This document shows, one piece after another, positions 37,626 to 46,581 of a stretch of DNA of 57,250 nt. The stretch spans positions 1 through 57,250 of the forward strand of contig WRMG01000004.1 in NCBI GenBank assembly GCA_009777255.1, read 5' to 3'. How positions within the stretch are numbered: the first letter of the stretch is position 1; every line of letters starts with the position of its first letter. Origin of the DNA: Oscillospiraceae bacterium. GTDB lineage: Bacteria > Bacillota > Clostridia > Oscillospirales > UBA929. The notes below the pieces were generated by a model, which was not told where the DNA came from, did not search any database, and was given only the letters and a program-made list of their open reading frames with translations. Position numbers and translations under genes: made by a program.

Positions 37626-38579
37626 CTAATTGTCTTTGTTCTCCTCGGTGATTTTCTCGAAGTATGAGTTTATTCTGCTGGCAAAATCCTGCGCGGCGTT
37701 GTAGCCCAGCTTTTTATGGCGGTTGTTCATCGCCGCGACCTCTATTATTACCGCTAGGTTTCTGCCCGGCTTGACCGGCACGACCAAGAGCGGTATGCGC
37801 ACGTCGAGGATGTCGATAAACTGGTCGTCAAGCCCCAGCCTGTCATAGGCGCTGTTATCCTGCCACGGCTCGATGTTTATCACGAGATCGACCTTCTCCG
37901 TCGGCTTGACGGCGCCCATGCCGAAGATCCGGCGCACATCGACGACGCCGATGCCCCTCAGCTCTATATAGTGCCTTATAAGCTCGGGCGCGGAGCCTAC
38001 CAGCGTTTTCGCCGACACCTTTTTTATCTCGACGGCGTCGTCGGCGATAAGCCTGTGCCCGCGCTTGACCAGCTCCAGCGCCGTTTCGGATTTGCCCACG
38101 CCGCTCTCGCCCAGCAGAAGTATACCCTCGCCGTAAACCTCGACCAAGACGCCGTGCCTTGTGATACGGGGCGCGAGAGCGATGTTCAGCGACGCGATGA
38201 GCGCGCTTATCAGGCGCGACGTCGTATCGTTGGTTCGCAGCAGCGGTATCCTATATTTCTCCGCGAGCGTGAGCAGCTCGGGGTACGGCGCGTAGCCGCC
38301 CGACACTATTACGCAGGGGATATGCTTGCTCATCAGCTTTTCGAGCGCCTTGTAGCGCTGCTCCGGCTTGAAGCGGCTGATAAAGGTCATCTCGACCTTG
38401 CCCATGACCTGTATGCGGCTCGCGTCGAAGTAGTCAAAGAAGCCCGCGAGCTGCAAGCCCGGGCGGTTTACATTGTCCGATACCACTATGATCTCGTCAA
38501 GGTTTTCCGGCGCGTATGCTATCGAGAGGTTGAACTCCCTGATAATATCCGTCAGCCGCACCTGAAACAAATTTTCCAT
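37626..38579 (-). CDS. hprK: HPr kinase/phosphorylase
   Basis: GEGILLLGESGVGKSETALELVKRGHRLIADDAVEI...ELRGIGVVDVRRIFGMGAV. Confidence 0.98.
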   Translation of the reverse strand: MENLFQVRLTDIIREFNLSIAYAPENLDEIIVVSDNVNRPGLQLAGFFDYFDASRIQVMGKVEMTFISRFKPEQRYKALEKLMSKHIPCVIVSGGYAPYPELLTLAEKYRIPLLRTNDTTSRLISALIASLNIALAPRITRHGVLVEVYGEGILLLGESGVGKSETALELVKRGHRLIADDAVEIKKVSAKTLVGSAPELIRHYIELRGIGVVDVRRIFGMGAVKPTEKVDLVINIEPWQDNSAYDRLGLDDQFIDILDVRIPLLVVPVKPGRNLAVIIEVAAMNNRHKKLGYNAAQDFASRINSYFEKITEENKDN

Positions 38580-38750
38580 GGCGATTCCCCCACGACACAG
38601 TATACACCCAAATATAAAAAACGTCAAGTAGGGCGTGACGCCCCGGCACGCCGTTTTTGTGCGCAGGCGTTAAAGATGTCCGTCTATGTCGCTTATAGCT
38701 GTGGTATGTTTTATACGCAAGGATGCTTAATACAAAAAAGGAGAGATACC

Positions 38751-39158
38751 ATGAACAAATGTGATGAAACCGCGGCGGATACCGTCATTGAAACGGCCGC
38801 TGACGGCGAAACCATCGAAACCCCTATGGACGTTGACGACGACATTGCGGATTTCAGGCAGGCGTACCCCGGCGTGCGGCTGGACAAGCTTGTCACGTCG
38901 CCCGCGTTTTTGAGCTTCGGCAAAAACCGTTTCGGCATCGAGCCGTTTAAGGAGATTTACAAGGAATACAAGGAGCTTGTAAGGATCATCGAAGGCGAGG
39001 CGCTGGCCAGACGGGAGAGGCGCAGCAGACGCTCGACGGGCAGCGGGCAGTCCGAGCCGTTTACGGGGCTGAGCCGCGAACAGACAGAACAGCTGGATTT
39101 GTGGAACAAGACATACCCGCATCTCAGAATGACCGCAAACGAATTTTTGAACAGATAG
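38751..39158 (+). CDS. Acidic helical protein, putative capsid scaffold-like
   Basis: 135 aa, first gene of the capsid-like operon; GGAGAG RBS; DLWNKTYPHLRMTANEFLNR C-terminus; position upstream of the MCP-like gene. Confidence 0.55.
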   Translation: MNKCDETAADTVIETAADGETIETPMDVDDDIADFRQAYPGVRLDKLVTSPAFLSFGKNRFGIEPFKEIYKEYKELVRIIEGEALARRERRSRRSTGSGQSEPFTGLSREQTEQLDLWNKTYPHLRMTANEFLNR

Positions 39159-39175
39159 AAGGAGGAATTTATATT

Positions 39176-39817
39176 ATGAACCCCAGTTTTGACCTTTCGG
39201 GCTCGCAGGTGCGTCAGGCGCGAGAGTATCCCATTGACGGGAGTACGGTTATAATCAGCGGGCAGACCGTGGCCCTGGCCGACGGCAAAGTCGTCGCCGC
39301 GCCGCCCTCGGCGGCCGCGGTGCTGGGCGTCGCCGCCGAAAACCATCTCGGCGTAAGCGACGCGTTCAACCCGCGCTCCAACGGCGGAGCTATCAAGGTT
39401 TACGACTCGCCCACGCAGGTATATGTCTGCAAGACGCCGGAATACACCGTGCTGACAGGCGATACGGACTTCTTCACCTGCGCCGCGAAAACGGCGGGCC
39501 TGAAAAACGGCCGCGCCAAGCTTGTGGACAAGGAAGCCGGTTCAACGAACAAGGACCCGCTCGGCACGGCCTATAACATAATCAGCTCCGAGGCGAACGG
39601 CAAAATCACCATCGACCGCGGCGAAGGCGGCGGGCAGATAGCGGCCGGCGACGTGTTCGAGCTGTATCCGCCGGTGGGCTATGCGACCGGCAAATTAAAC
39701 GCGAAGCTCTGCGGGATAAGCCTTGACGCCGAGCTTGCCGATTCGGCGCTCACCGTCGTCGGGCATGTGCCCGGGCTTGGGCTGACCGAGATTAAACTGA
39801 AAACCATTTTCGCGTAA
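39176..39817 (+). CDS. Putative capsid decoration/cement-like protein
   Basis: Beta-rich 213 aa protein between scaffold-like and MCP-like genes; GGAGGA RBS. Confidence 0.5.
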   Translation: MNPSFDLSGSQVRQAREYPIDGSTVIISGQTVALADGKVVAAPPSAAAVLGVAAENHLGVSDAFNPRSNGGAIKVYDSPTQVYVCKTPEYTVLTGDTDFFTCAAKTAGLKNGRAKLVDKEAGSTNKDPLGTAYNIISSEANGKITIDRGEGGGQIAAGDVFELYPPVGYATGKLNAKLCGISLDAELADSALTVVGHVPGLGLTEIKLKTIFA

Positions 39818-39831
39818 GGAGGAAAAAAAGA

Positions 39832-40782
39832 ATGAATACAACCGCATGGAAAAGCGACAACCATAAATTCGTGGGCAAGGCGTTTGAGATCGCCTATAAT
39901 AACCGTATGAGCGCTCTGAAGGAGATCTGCGGCGAAGTAAGCGACAATAACACCGCCGATTACACGCTGGAGGGGCTGGGCGGCTTTCACGAGTACGCGC
40001 CGTATAACGGCACGACCCTTACCGCCGGCACCTGTAAGCGCGGCTTTTCAACCATCATCATCCCCAGAGAGTTCAACCTGTCGGTTGATATAGGCTATAT
40101 GGAGGCGAAGACCGATCAGATCGGCGTCACGCGTAAGGCCGGAGCGCAGCTCGGCAATTCCGGCGCGATGACCGTTTACGCGCATCTGCTCAGGCTGTTC
40201 GGCGGCGCGTTCAATAAGGACATGCCGGGCGGCGACGGCCGGCCCTGGGCCAGCGACAAGCACTGGCAGGCGTCAAAGGGCAGCGCCAACCGCGTGAGTC
40301 TTCCCGACGAGGCGGCGGGGACCTTCTCGAACATGATAAAAGAGGAACTCTCAACTGCCGCCATAACCAAGGCGCAGATACTGGCCTCGCGCTTTGTAAC
40401 GCCCGACGGGCTGCCGTTTTTGTGCGAGATGGACACGCTGCTTGTCTCGCCGGAGCTTGAGCCCAAGGCCAAGGAGCTGTGCGGCGTGAACGCCAAGCTG
40501 GCGCCCGTGCTTAACCCCGACGGCGATACGAACGCCGCCAACCCCATTTACGGTATGCGCTATCTTGTAATCGGCGGCGGGCGCGACGGCTTTACAAAAA
40601 ATCAGTGGGCCGTCTGCGACTCAAGGCTTATGAAGGAAACCGTTATGCTGGTGTATAACGAGAAGCCGCGCGTGCTGCAAATCGAGCTTGACAACCCGCT
40701 GATCGACCGCTATGTCGGCTATGCCTGCTTCGGAGTGGGCTGGGGCGACGCGAGGAGCATCATCTTCTCCACCGGCGGCTGA
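39832..40782 (+). CDS. Phage major capsid-like protein (probable HK97 fold)
   Basis: 316 aa; DTLLVSPELEPKAKELCGVNAKLAPVLNPDGDTNAANPIYGMRYLVIGGGRDGFTKNQWAVCDSRLMKETVMLVYNEKPRVLQIE resembles P-domain/C-terminal region of Mu gpT/HK97-type capsid proteins. Confidence 0.7.
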   Translation: MNTTAWKSDNHKFVGKAFEIAYNNRMSALKEICGEVSDNNTADYTLEGLGGFHEYAPYNGTTLTAGTCKRGFSTIIIPREFNLSVDIGYMEAKTDQIGVTRKAGAQLGNSGAMTVYAHLLRLFGGAFNKDMPGGDGRPWASDKHWQASKGSANRVSLPDEAAGTFSNMIKEELSTAAITKAQILASRFVTPDGLPFLCEMDTLLVSPELEPKAKELCGVNAKLAPVLNPDGDTNAANPIYGMRYLVIGGGRDGFTKNQWAVCDSRLMKETVMLVYNEKPRVLQIELDNPLIDRYVGYACFGVGWGDARSIIFSTGG

Positions 40783-40812
40783 GCTTAACCGACCGCCGAT
40801 CCCCGCGAAAAA

Positions 40813-40839
40813 ACGACCGCTGAATGCGGTCGTATTTTT
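40813..40839 (+). terminator. Terminator closing the capsid-like operon
   Basis: ACGACCGC-TGAAT-GCGGTCGTATTTTT. Confidence 0.85.
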
Positions 40840-40868
40840 CGCCATACCCACCTCTCATAGTAATTATA

Positions 40869-40881
40869 GGACACATTGTCC
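40869..40881. promoter_or_regulatory. Putative Xre operator
   Basis: GGACA-CAT-TGTCC with further TTGTC/TGACAA half-sites before the Xre gene. Confidence 0.55.
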
Positions 40882-40937
40882 TTTTTGTCAATAGGAATAT
40901 TTGTCCAGCATTATAATTGTTGCGGTGGTGACAAATT

Positions 40938-41165
40938 ATGAACCTTAGAATCCGCGATATACGGGAGGATAACGACTTGAAACAGCGGCAAGTCGCGGAT
41001 TATTTACAATGCGACCAGTCCCTCTATTCCAAATATGAGAGATGCGAACGCGAAATTCCTTTGCAATTAGTCTGCAAACTGGCACTATACTATGAAACCA
41101 GCATTGATTATCTTGTGGGGCTTACTGATGACCCAAAGCCATATAGGCGGCGCAAAGGGGTGTAG
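40938..41165 (+). CDS. Xre/Cro-CI family HTH regulator
   Basis: LRIRDIREDNDLKQRQVADYLQCDQSLYSKYERCEREIPLQLVCKLALYYETSIDYLVGLTD. Confidence 0.95.
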   Translation: MNLRIRDIREDNDLKQRQVADYLQCDQSLYSKYERCEREIPLQLVCKLALYYETSIDYLVGLTDDPKPYRRRKGV

Positions 41166-41330
41166 TTACAAGTTATAAGTTACAAGTTATAAGTTATAAG
41201 TTACAAGAGGACGGGGGGACGGGGGGACGAAAAACGGCGCGATGAGGACATCGCGCCCTACGGACGGGGGCCCTGCGGGGCCGGGTGTTTTTCCCCTGCG
41301 GGGGCGTTTTATTTTTTCATGTGTCAGCCC
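41163..41330. repeat. Heptamer array plus composite REP-like element
   Basis: TAGTTACAAGTTATAAGTTACAAGTTATAAGTTATAAGTTACAAGAGG then GGCGCGATGAGGACATCGCGCCCTAC, GGCCCTGCGGGGCCGGGTGTTTTT and TTTTATTTTTTCATGTGTCAGCCC. Confidence 0.88.
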
Positions 41331-41434
41331 TGCAATTTGTTTATTTTAGTATTGCTTTCAAAAACAATATGTGTTACAATGCTGGAATAGAGTGCCGGTC
41401 ATGGCCGGTTAATAATTATAAAGGGGAGATACAC

Positions 41435-42808
41435 TTGGAAAACCGGGAAAAATTTTCAACGCGGCTCGGGTTCATTCTGCTTTCGGTCGGCTGCGCGGTC
41501 GGACTGGGCAACATATGGCGGTTCCCGTATATCACCGGACAATACGGCGGAGCGCTGTTTGTGCTGATTTATCTCGCTTTCGTCATTATGATGGGAATAC
41601 CTATCATGACCATGGAGTTCTCGGTCGGGCGCGCGAGCCAGAGAAGCGCCGCGACATCCTTCCATGTGCTGGAGCCTAAGGGTTCCAAGTGGCATATATT
41701 CAGCTGGTTCGCCATGGCGGGCAACTATCTGCTGATGATGTTCTACACAACGATCTCCGGCTGGATACTGTTCTATTTCTTCTATATGATCCGCGGCGAT
41801 TTTGTGGGGCTTACGCCGGATCAGGTGGGCGCCAATTTCGGCGCGCATGTCGGAAGCCCGTTTAACAACATCATGGGTATGATTCTCGTTTGCGCCATAG
41901 GGTTCCTCATCTGCGCCATCGGGCTTAGAAAGGGCGTTGAGCGTATCACAAAAATCATGATGTCGTGTTTGTTCATCATCATGATAATACTCGCGGTGCG
42001 CGCGGTGACGCTGCCCGGCGCGGCCGAGGGGCTGCGCTTTTATCTGGTCCCGAATCTCGACGCCGTCCGTGAATACGGGCTGGGAGAGATTCTGTTCGCG
42101 GCTATGGGTCAGGCGTTCTTCACGCTCAGCCTCGGCATTGGCAGCATGGCTATTTTCGGCAGCTATATCGGCAAGGAGCGCAGCCTGATGGGCGAGAGCG
42201 TGAACGTAGTCGCGCTGGATACCTTCGCGGCGCTGATGGCCGGCCTTATCATCTTTCCCGCGTGCTTCGCCTTCGGCGTAAACCCGGGCGGCGGCCCCGG
42301 ACTGATTTTCGTCACGCTGCCGAATATCTTTAACGAGATGCCGCTGGGCCGGTTCTGGGGCATACTGTTCTTCCTGTTCCTGCTCTTCGCGGCGTTGTCC
42401 ACGGTCGTCGCCGTGTTTGAGAATATTGTGGCGTTTGCAATGGATAAGCTGGGCTGGGCACGCAAAAAGGCGTCGGTTGTAAACGGCGCCGCCGTGGTAC
42501 TGCTCTCGCTGCCCTGCGCGCTGGGCTTTAACGTGTGGAGCGGCATCCGCCCGTTCGGCGGCGATTCCGCTATCATTGACCTGGAGGACTTTATCCTCTC
42601 CAACAATCTCCTGCCGCTCGGGGCGCTGGTCTATCTGCTGTTCTGCGTATATAAAAGCGGCTGGGGCTGGGAGAATTTCCTCGAGGAGGCGAACAGCGGC
42701 AAGGGGCTGAAGTTCCCGCGCGCCGTCAAGCCGTATGTGCAGTTTGTGCTGCCGATATTATTCGTGGCCGTGTTCGTGTTCGGCTATATCAACTTCTTCT
42801 CCTCCTGA
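41435..42808 (+). CDS. Sodium:neurotransmitter symporter family (NSS/SNF) transporter
   Basis: FSTRLGFILLSVGCAVGLGNIWRFPYITGQYGGALFVLIYLAFVIMMGIPIMTMEFSVGR; TTG start with GGGGAG RBS. Confidence 0.95.
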   Translation: MENREKFSTRLGFILLSVGCAVGLGNIWRFPYITGQYGGALFVLIYLAFVIMMGIPIMTMEFSVGRASQRSAATSFHVLEPKGSKWHIFSWFAMAGNYLLMMFYTTISGWILFYFFYMIRGDFVGLTPDQVGANFGAHVGSPFNNIMGMILVCAIGFLICAIGLRKGVERITKIMMSCLFIIMIILAVRAVTLPGAAEGLRFYLVPNLDAVREYGLGEILFAAMGQAFFTLSLGIGSMAIFGSYIGKERSLMGESVNVVALDTFAALMAGLIIFPACFAFGVNPGGGPGLIFVTLPNIFNEMPLGRFWGILFFLFLLFAALSTVVAVFENIVAFAMDKLGWARKKASVVNGAAVVLLSLPCALGFNVWSGIRPFGGDSAIIDLEDFILSNNLLPLGALVYLLFCVYKSGWGWENFLEEANSGKGLKFPRAVKPYVQFVLPILFVAVFVFGYINFFSS

Positions 42809-42821
42809 GAACAGAAAGTGT

Positions 42822-42856
42822 AAGGGACGCCCGCTTTTGCGGGCGTCCCTCAGTTT
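42822..42856 (+). terminator. Rho-independent terminator
   Basis: AGGGACGCCCGC-TTTT-GCGGGCGTCCCTCAGTTTTT. Confidence 0.88.
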
Positions 42857-42875
42857 TTATGGCGAACCGTGACCG

Positions 42876-43715
42876 TCACTTTTTGAATTTAATTTCATCG
42901 AATACACAGAGATCGTAATAGCCCAGCTTGCGGTATATGCCGCGGGAAACGGGATTCGCGGCGTCGGCAAACAGATAGCAGAACTTAAAGCCCCGCTCCA
43001 GCAGCTTCCGCGACAGCTCGGCCGTGACGGAGGAGGCGTAGCCCTTGCCCCTGTAGTGCGGCGGCGTGTATACGCCGTTAATGCCGCCGCCGTTTGGTGT
43101 GTTACGGCCGTTGACGGCCTGTGATACGGGGTGGCCGTCCTCCCAGATGTAATGGCTGTCTTTGCCGAGGCGCGCCTTTAACCGCCCGACATTCTCCTGA
43201 ATACTGTACGTTTCGGTTTTGCAGTCCTCGCTGAAAGCCCTCTCCCAATACGGGGTGTAAAACAAATCGTCCTCGCGCAGGGGACGGCAAAAGCCCGGGG
43301 CTTTTTCAATTTTGCTCACGCTGTCGAGCCGCATGATATTCATGGACATATGGCGGTGAGAGCTGTCGCCCGCGTATGCTTCCGCGAACCGCCGCGCCAG
43401 CCCCTGTTCCGCTACCACGCCGGGCGGAGCGGCTCCCATGGCTTTCAGTTCGTCCGACAGCAATCTGACCGCCGCGCGGTTCGGGCGGTTGCCGGTTTCG
43501 TATAAGACGATGCTGAACGGCGGCGTTTGCGCGGCGGTCAGCACAACGCCGCCGCCGCCGTCTTTGATTGATAACAGCAGCCAGTCCGATGTGTCGCGCC
43601 CCTGCTCATTCAAAATAAAGCTTATGGGAAGATTGTTCTGCACTTCGTTTTCGAGCAGGATTTCAAGCGTATCGGCGCCGAAGGATTTCAAATCAGAGTA
43701 GCGTGTGATTTTCAT
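42876..43715 (-). CDS. GNAT family N-acetyltransferase
   Basis: GGINGVYTPPHYRGKGYASSVTAELSRKLLERGFKFCYLFADAANPVSRGIYRKLGYYDL. Confidence 0.9.
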   Translation of the reverse strand: MKITRYSDLKSFGADTLEILLENEVQNNLPISFILNEQGRDTSDWLLLSIKDGGGGVVLTAAQTPPFSIVLYETGNRPNRAAVRLLSDELKAMGAAPPGVVAEQGLARRFAEAYAGDSSHRHMSMNIMRLDSVSKIEKAPGFCRPLREDDLFYTPYWERAFSEDCKTETYSIQENVGRLKARLGKDSHYIWEDGHPVSQAVNGRNTPNGGGINGVYTPPHYRGKGYASSVTAELSRKLLERGFKFCYLFADAANPVSRGIYRKLGYYDLCVFDEIKFKK

Positions 43716-43725
43716 AATCCGTCAC

Positions 43726-45012
43726 TCACGCCGACACCTGTATCCCGCCGGCACGGCGTATGCTCAGCGCGCGGCACGCGCCGCCGCCGAATATCCTGTC
43801 CATCTCCGCGCGGTATTCGTCCAGAAAGGCGTTCGGCACATACGCCTGTATGGTGCCGGCAAAGCCGCCGCCGTGTACGCGCCACGCGCCGCCGCGCTCC
43901 GAGAGCAGGCGCGCGCTGACGGCCAGCGCCAGAGCCAGCTCCTGCCCGTTCGGGCCGGCGGAGATATTCTGAAGGCATGTAAAGGAGCTGCCGCCCGAGG
44001 CGTTGACTAGCCGCAAATATTCCGCGAAGTCGCCGTCCGAAAGGGCGGCGGCTTGCTTTTCCACGTTGGCGCTGTCCTGAAAGAAGTGCATGGCGCGCAG
44101 CGCGGCGCGGTCGCCGGCGGCCGCCCTGACAGACGGCAGAGCGGCATAAAAGCCGTCCGCGTCAACCTCGCGGAGATACTGCTTGCCGAAATATCCGGCG
44201 ACCGCGCGCATCTCGCGGGGGATGGCCGCGTAATCCTCGGTCAAATCGGCATGGGTCCCCTTTGTGTCTATCACGCACAGGCTGAAGCCCGTCGCCGCGA
44301 AGTCAAAACTGACGGGCGTGACGATTGCCTTTTCGGGCGACTTGAAGTCTATATGCACAAAGCCGCCCACCGACGACGCCATCTGGTCCATAAGCCCCGA
44401 CGGCTTGCCGAAATGCTCGTTCTCCGCGTAACGGCCCGCCAGCGCTATCTCTTCGGGCGTCACCGCGCCGCCGTTATACAGGAGGTTAAGCATGCTGCCG
44501 ACGGCGACCTCAAACGCCGCCGAGGAGGACAGCCCCGACCCCGCCAGCACGTCCGAGGTGGTGTAGGCGTCCAGTCCGCCGACGCTGCAGCCGTTTTTAT
44601 AGAACCATTCCGCGACGCCGCGCGCCAGCGCTCCGCCGTGCCCGCGCTCGTCCTTGCGCGGCGTCAGGTCGTCAAGCCCGATAATATCGGGGCGGTGCCC
44701 CTCGGAGCAGATATGCAGGTTTTTCTCCGCTTTCGGCGAGACCACACAGATTATGTCAATGTCCACCGCCGCCGCGAGTACGGACCCGCGCTGGTGGTCG
44801 GTGTGGTTGCCGCCCAGCTCCGTGCGCCCGGGCGCGGACACGAGTATCGCCTCGCGTTCGCCCCAAAGCCGCTCAAACGCCGACACGGCGTTTAGGTAAC
44901 GCGCGCGCGCCGCCGGCACGTCGGCGTACAGCGCTGAAAACGCGCCGTCAAACGCTCCGGTATCAATTTGCCGCCGCAGTTCGGTAGTAGTCATAGATAT
45001 TTCTCCAATCAT
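43726..45012 (-). CDS. galK: Galactokinase
   Basis: APGRTELGGNHTDHQRGSVLAAAVD...DVLAGSGLSSSAAFEV...HGGGFAGTIQAYVP; an internal ATG with its own GGAG RBS may be the true start. Confidence 0.95.
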   Translation of the reverse strand: MIGEISMTTTELRRQIDTGAFDGAFSALYADVPAARARYLNAVSAFERLWGEREAILVSAPGRTELGGNHTDHQRGSVLAAAVDIDIICVVSPKAEKNLHICSEGHRPDIIGLDDLTPRKDERGHGGALARGVAEWFYKNGCSVGGLDAYTTSDVLAGSGLSSSAAFEVAVGSMLNLLYNGGAVTPEEIALAGRYAENEHFGKPSGLMDQMASSVGGFVHIDFKSPEKAIVTPVSFDFAATGFSLCVIDTKGTHADLTEDYAAIPREMRAVAGYFGKQYLREVDADGFYAALPSVRAAAGDRAALRAMHFFQDSANVEKQAAALSDGDFAEYLRLVNASGGSSFTCLQNISAGPNGQELALALAVSARLLSERGGAWRVHGGGFAGTIQAYVPNAFLDEYRAEMDRIFGGGACRALSIRRAGGIQVSA

Positions 45013-45773
45013 TAATTTCTTTTTTTATAGCACTCAAGCAGTCCCGTCAGCGTGAGGTTTGGGTCCACGCGCGAGATGCTGTCCGTTTGCTCCGCGATTA
45101 GCCGCGCCAGCCCGCCCGTGGCCACGGCCGTAACGCCGTCAAGCCCCATTTCAGATCTGAAGCGTTTTATTATATATTCCACGCTGCCCACAAATCCGAA
45201 TACGGCGCCGGCCTGCATCTGCTCGACCGTGTTCACGCCGATCGCGCGCTCGGGCTTTTTCAGCTCTATGCGCGGCAGCTTCGCGGCTTTCTCGAACAGC
45301 GCCTCCATTGATATGCTCACGCCCGGGCATATCACGCCACCCATATATTCGCCATTGGCGTTAAGGGCGTCTATCTTTGTCGCCGTCCCGAAATCCACGA
45401 CGATACACGGGCTGCCGTATTTTTCGCGCGCGCCTGTAAGCGTGACCGCCCTGTCAACTCCCAAGGGTTCGTCGCATAGATTGGTAACGGGCACCTCAAG
45501 CGTTTCGCCCGCGATAAGGGGCGAGATTCCGAGGTACTTATCGACGGCGTGGCGCAGCGTGTACATAATCTGCGGCACGACCGAGCAGACGGCCACATCC
45601 GCTATGTCCCTGAGGTTAAAGCCGAAATGCGCGCAAAATTGGGAGATGGTAAGACCTATCTCATCGGCGGTGCGCGCCGTTACGGTCGAGAGCCTGAATT
45701 TGGCGACGATGCCGCCGCAGCTGAACAAGCCGAACACCATATTGGTATTTCCAACGTCAATCGTTAATAGCAT
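45012..45773 (-). CDS. coaX: Type III pantothenate kinase
   Basis: MLLTIDVGNTNMVFGLF...GSPCIVVDFGTATKIDALNANGEYMGGVICPGVSISMEALF. Confidence 0.97.
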   Translation of the reverse strand: MLLTIDVGNTNMVFGLFSCGGIVAKFRLSTVTARTADEIGLTISQFCAHFGFNLRDIADVAVCSVVPQIMYTLRHAVDKYLGISPLIAGETLEVPVTNLCDEPLGVDRAVTLTGAREKYGSPCIVVDFGTATKIDALNANGEYMGGVICPGVSISMEALFEKAAKLPRIELKKPERAIGVNTVEQMQAGAVFGFVGSVEYIIKRFRSEMGLDGVTAVATGGLARLIAEQTDSISRVDPNLTLTGLLECYKKRN

Positions 45774-45862
45774 TGTAAAAACCCCTATTCACAATTTGAG
45801 CGACCCTCACATATAATATCATAAGCGCGAGTATTCCGCAATACAGAATACGAGGTGATCAA

Positions 45863-46147
45863 GTGAGCAACAGTAATTTGGAGTTTTTAGCGAAAAATCT
45901 GCTGGCGAAGGGCAAGAATACCGTCCCCGGCATCGACAAGTATATGGGTATTTTAGATACCGAGGAGGGCAAAAGACTGCTCGGGCAGCTCTCCGCGAAC
46001 GGCGGGGACTCGCTGAAAAGCGCCGCGCAAAAGGCGGCAGGCGGCGATACCGCCGCCACAAAGGATTTAATTAAGACCATATTATCAAGCAAAGAGGGCA
46101 AGGCGCTTGCCGCTCAGGTAATGGAAATCAACAAGAAGAGCAAATAA
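45863..46147 (+). CDS. Hypothetical protein
   Basis: 94 aa ORF with good RBS spacing; first of three co-directional unknown genes. Confidence 0.65.
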   Translation: MSNSNLEFLAKNLLAKGKNTVPGIDKYMGILDTEEGKRLLGQLSANGGDSLKSAAQKAAGGDTAATKDLIKTILSSKEGKALAAQVMEINKKSK

Positions 46148-46164
46148 GATCAGGGGCGATTGAC

Positions 46165-46578
46165 TTGGATAATTTTGAAGAAAAACTTAATGCCGTGTTA
46201 TCGTCGCCCGAGGCTATGGACAAGGTGATGAACGCGGCGCGCTCGCTGGGCGGCGGTTCCGGCGACCCCGCGCCGCCGTCGGCGGAAAAGGCGGCGCAGG
46301 CGCCCGATCTTTCGGCCCTGCTGGGCGGACTGACCGGCGAGAACGGCATCGACCCGAATCTGATGGCAAACGCGGCGCGGCTGCTCGGGGCGTATAACAA
46401 AGGCAGCGATCCGCAGAAATCCGCGCTTATGCAGGCCGTCAAGCCGTATTTGCGGCCCGCCAGACGCGAACGCGTGGACAAAGCGATACAGACGCTTAAA
46501 TTTGCCAATGTCGCAAGAGAGGCTTTGGGGACCGATATATTCGGCAACCTGCTCGGCGGTCTGCTGGGAAAGAGATAG
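46165..46578 (+). CDS. Hypothetical protein
   Basis: 137 aa; TTG start likely (ACTTGGATAATTTTGAAG); Gly/Ala-rich with FGNLLGGLLGKR end. Confidence 0.65.
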   Translation: MDNFEEKLNAVLSSPEAMDKVMNAARSLGGGSGDPAPPSAEKAAQAPDLSALLGGLTGENGIDPNLMANAARLLGAYNKGSDPQKSALMQAVKPYLRPARRERVDKAIQTLKFANVAREALGTDIFGNLLGGLLGKR

Positions 46579-46581
46579 GAT

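Noticed and set aside
38751-40782. Complete prophage
   Set aside because: No integrase, terminase, portal, protease, tail or lysis genes in the window; hprK and hicBA lie on one side and an NSS transporter and galK on the other.
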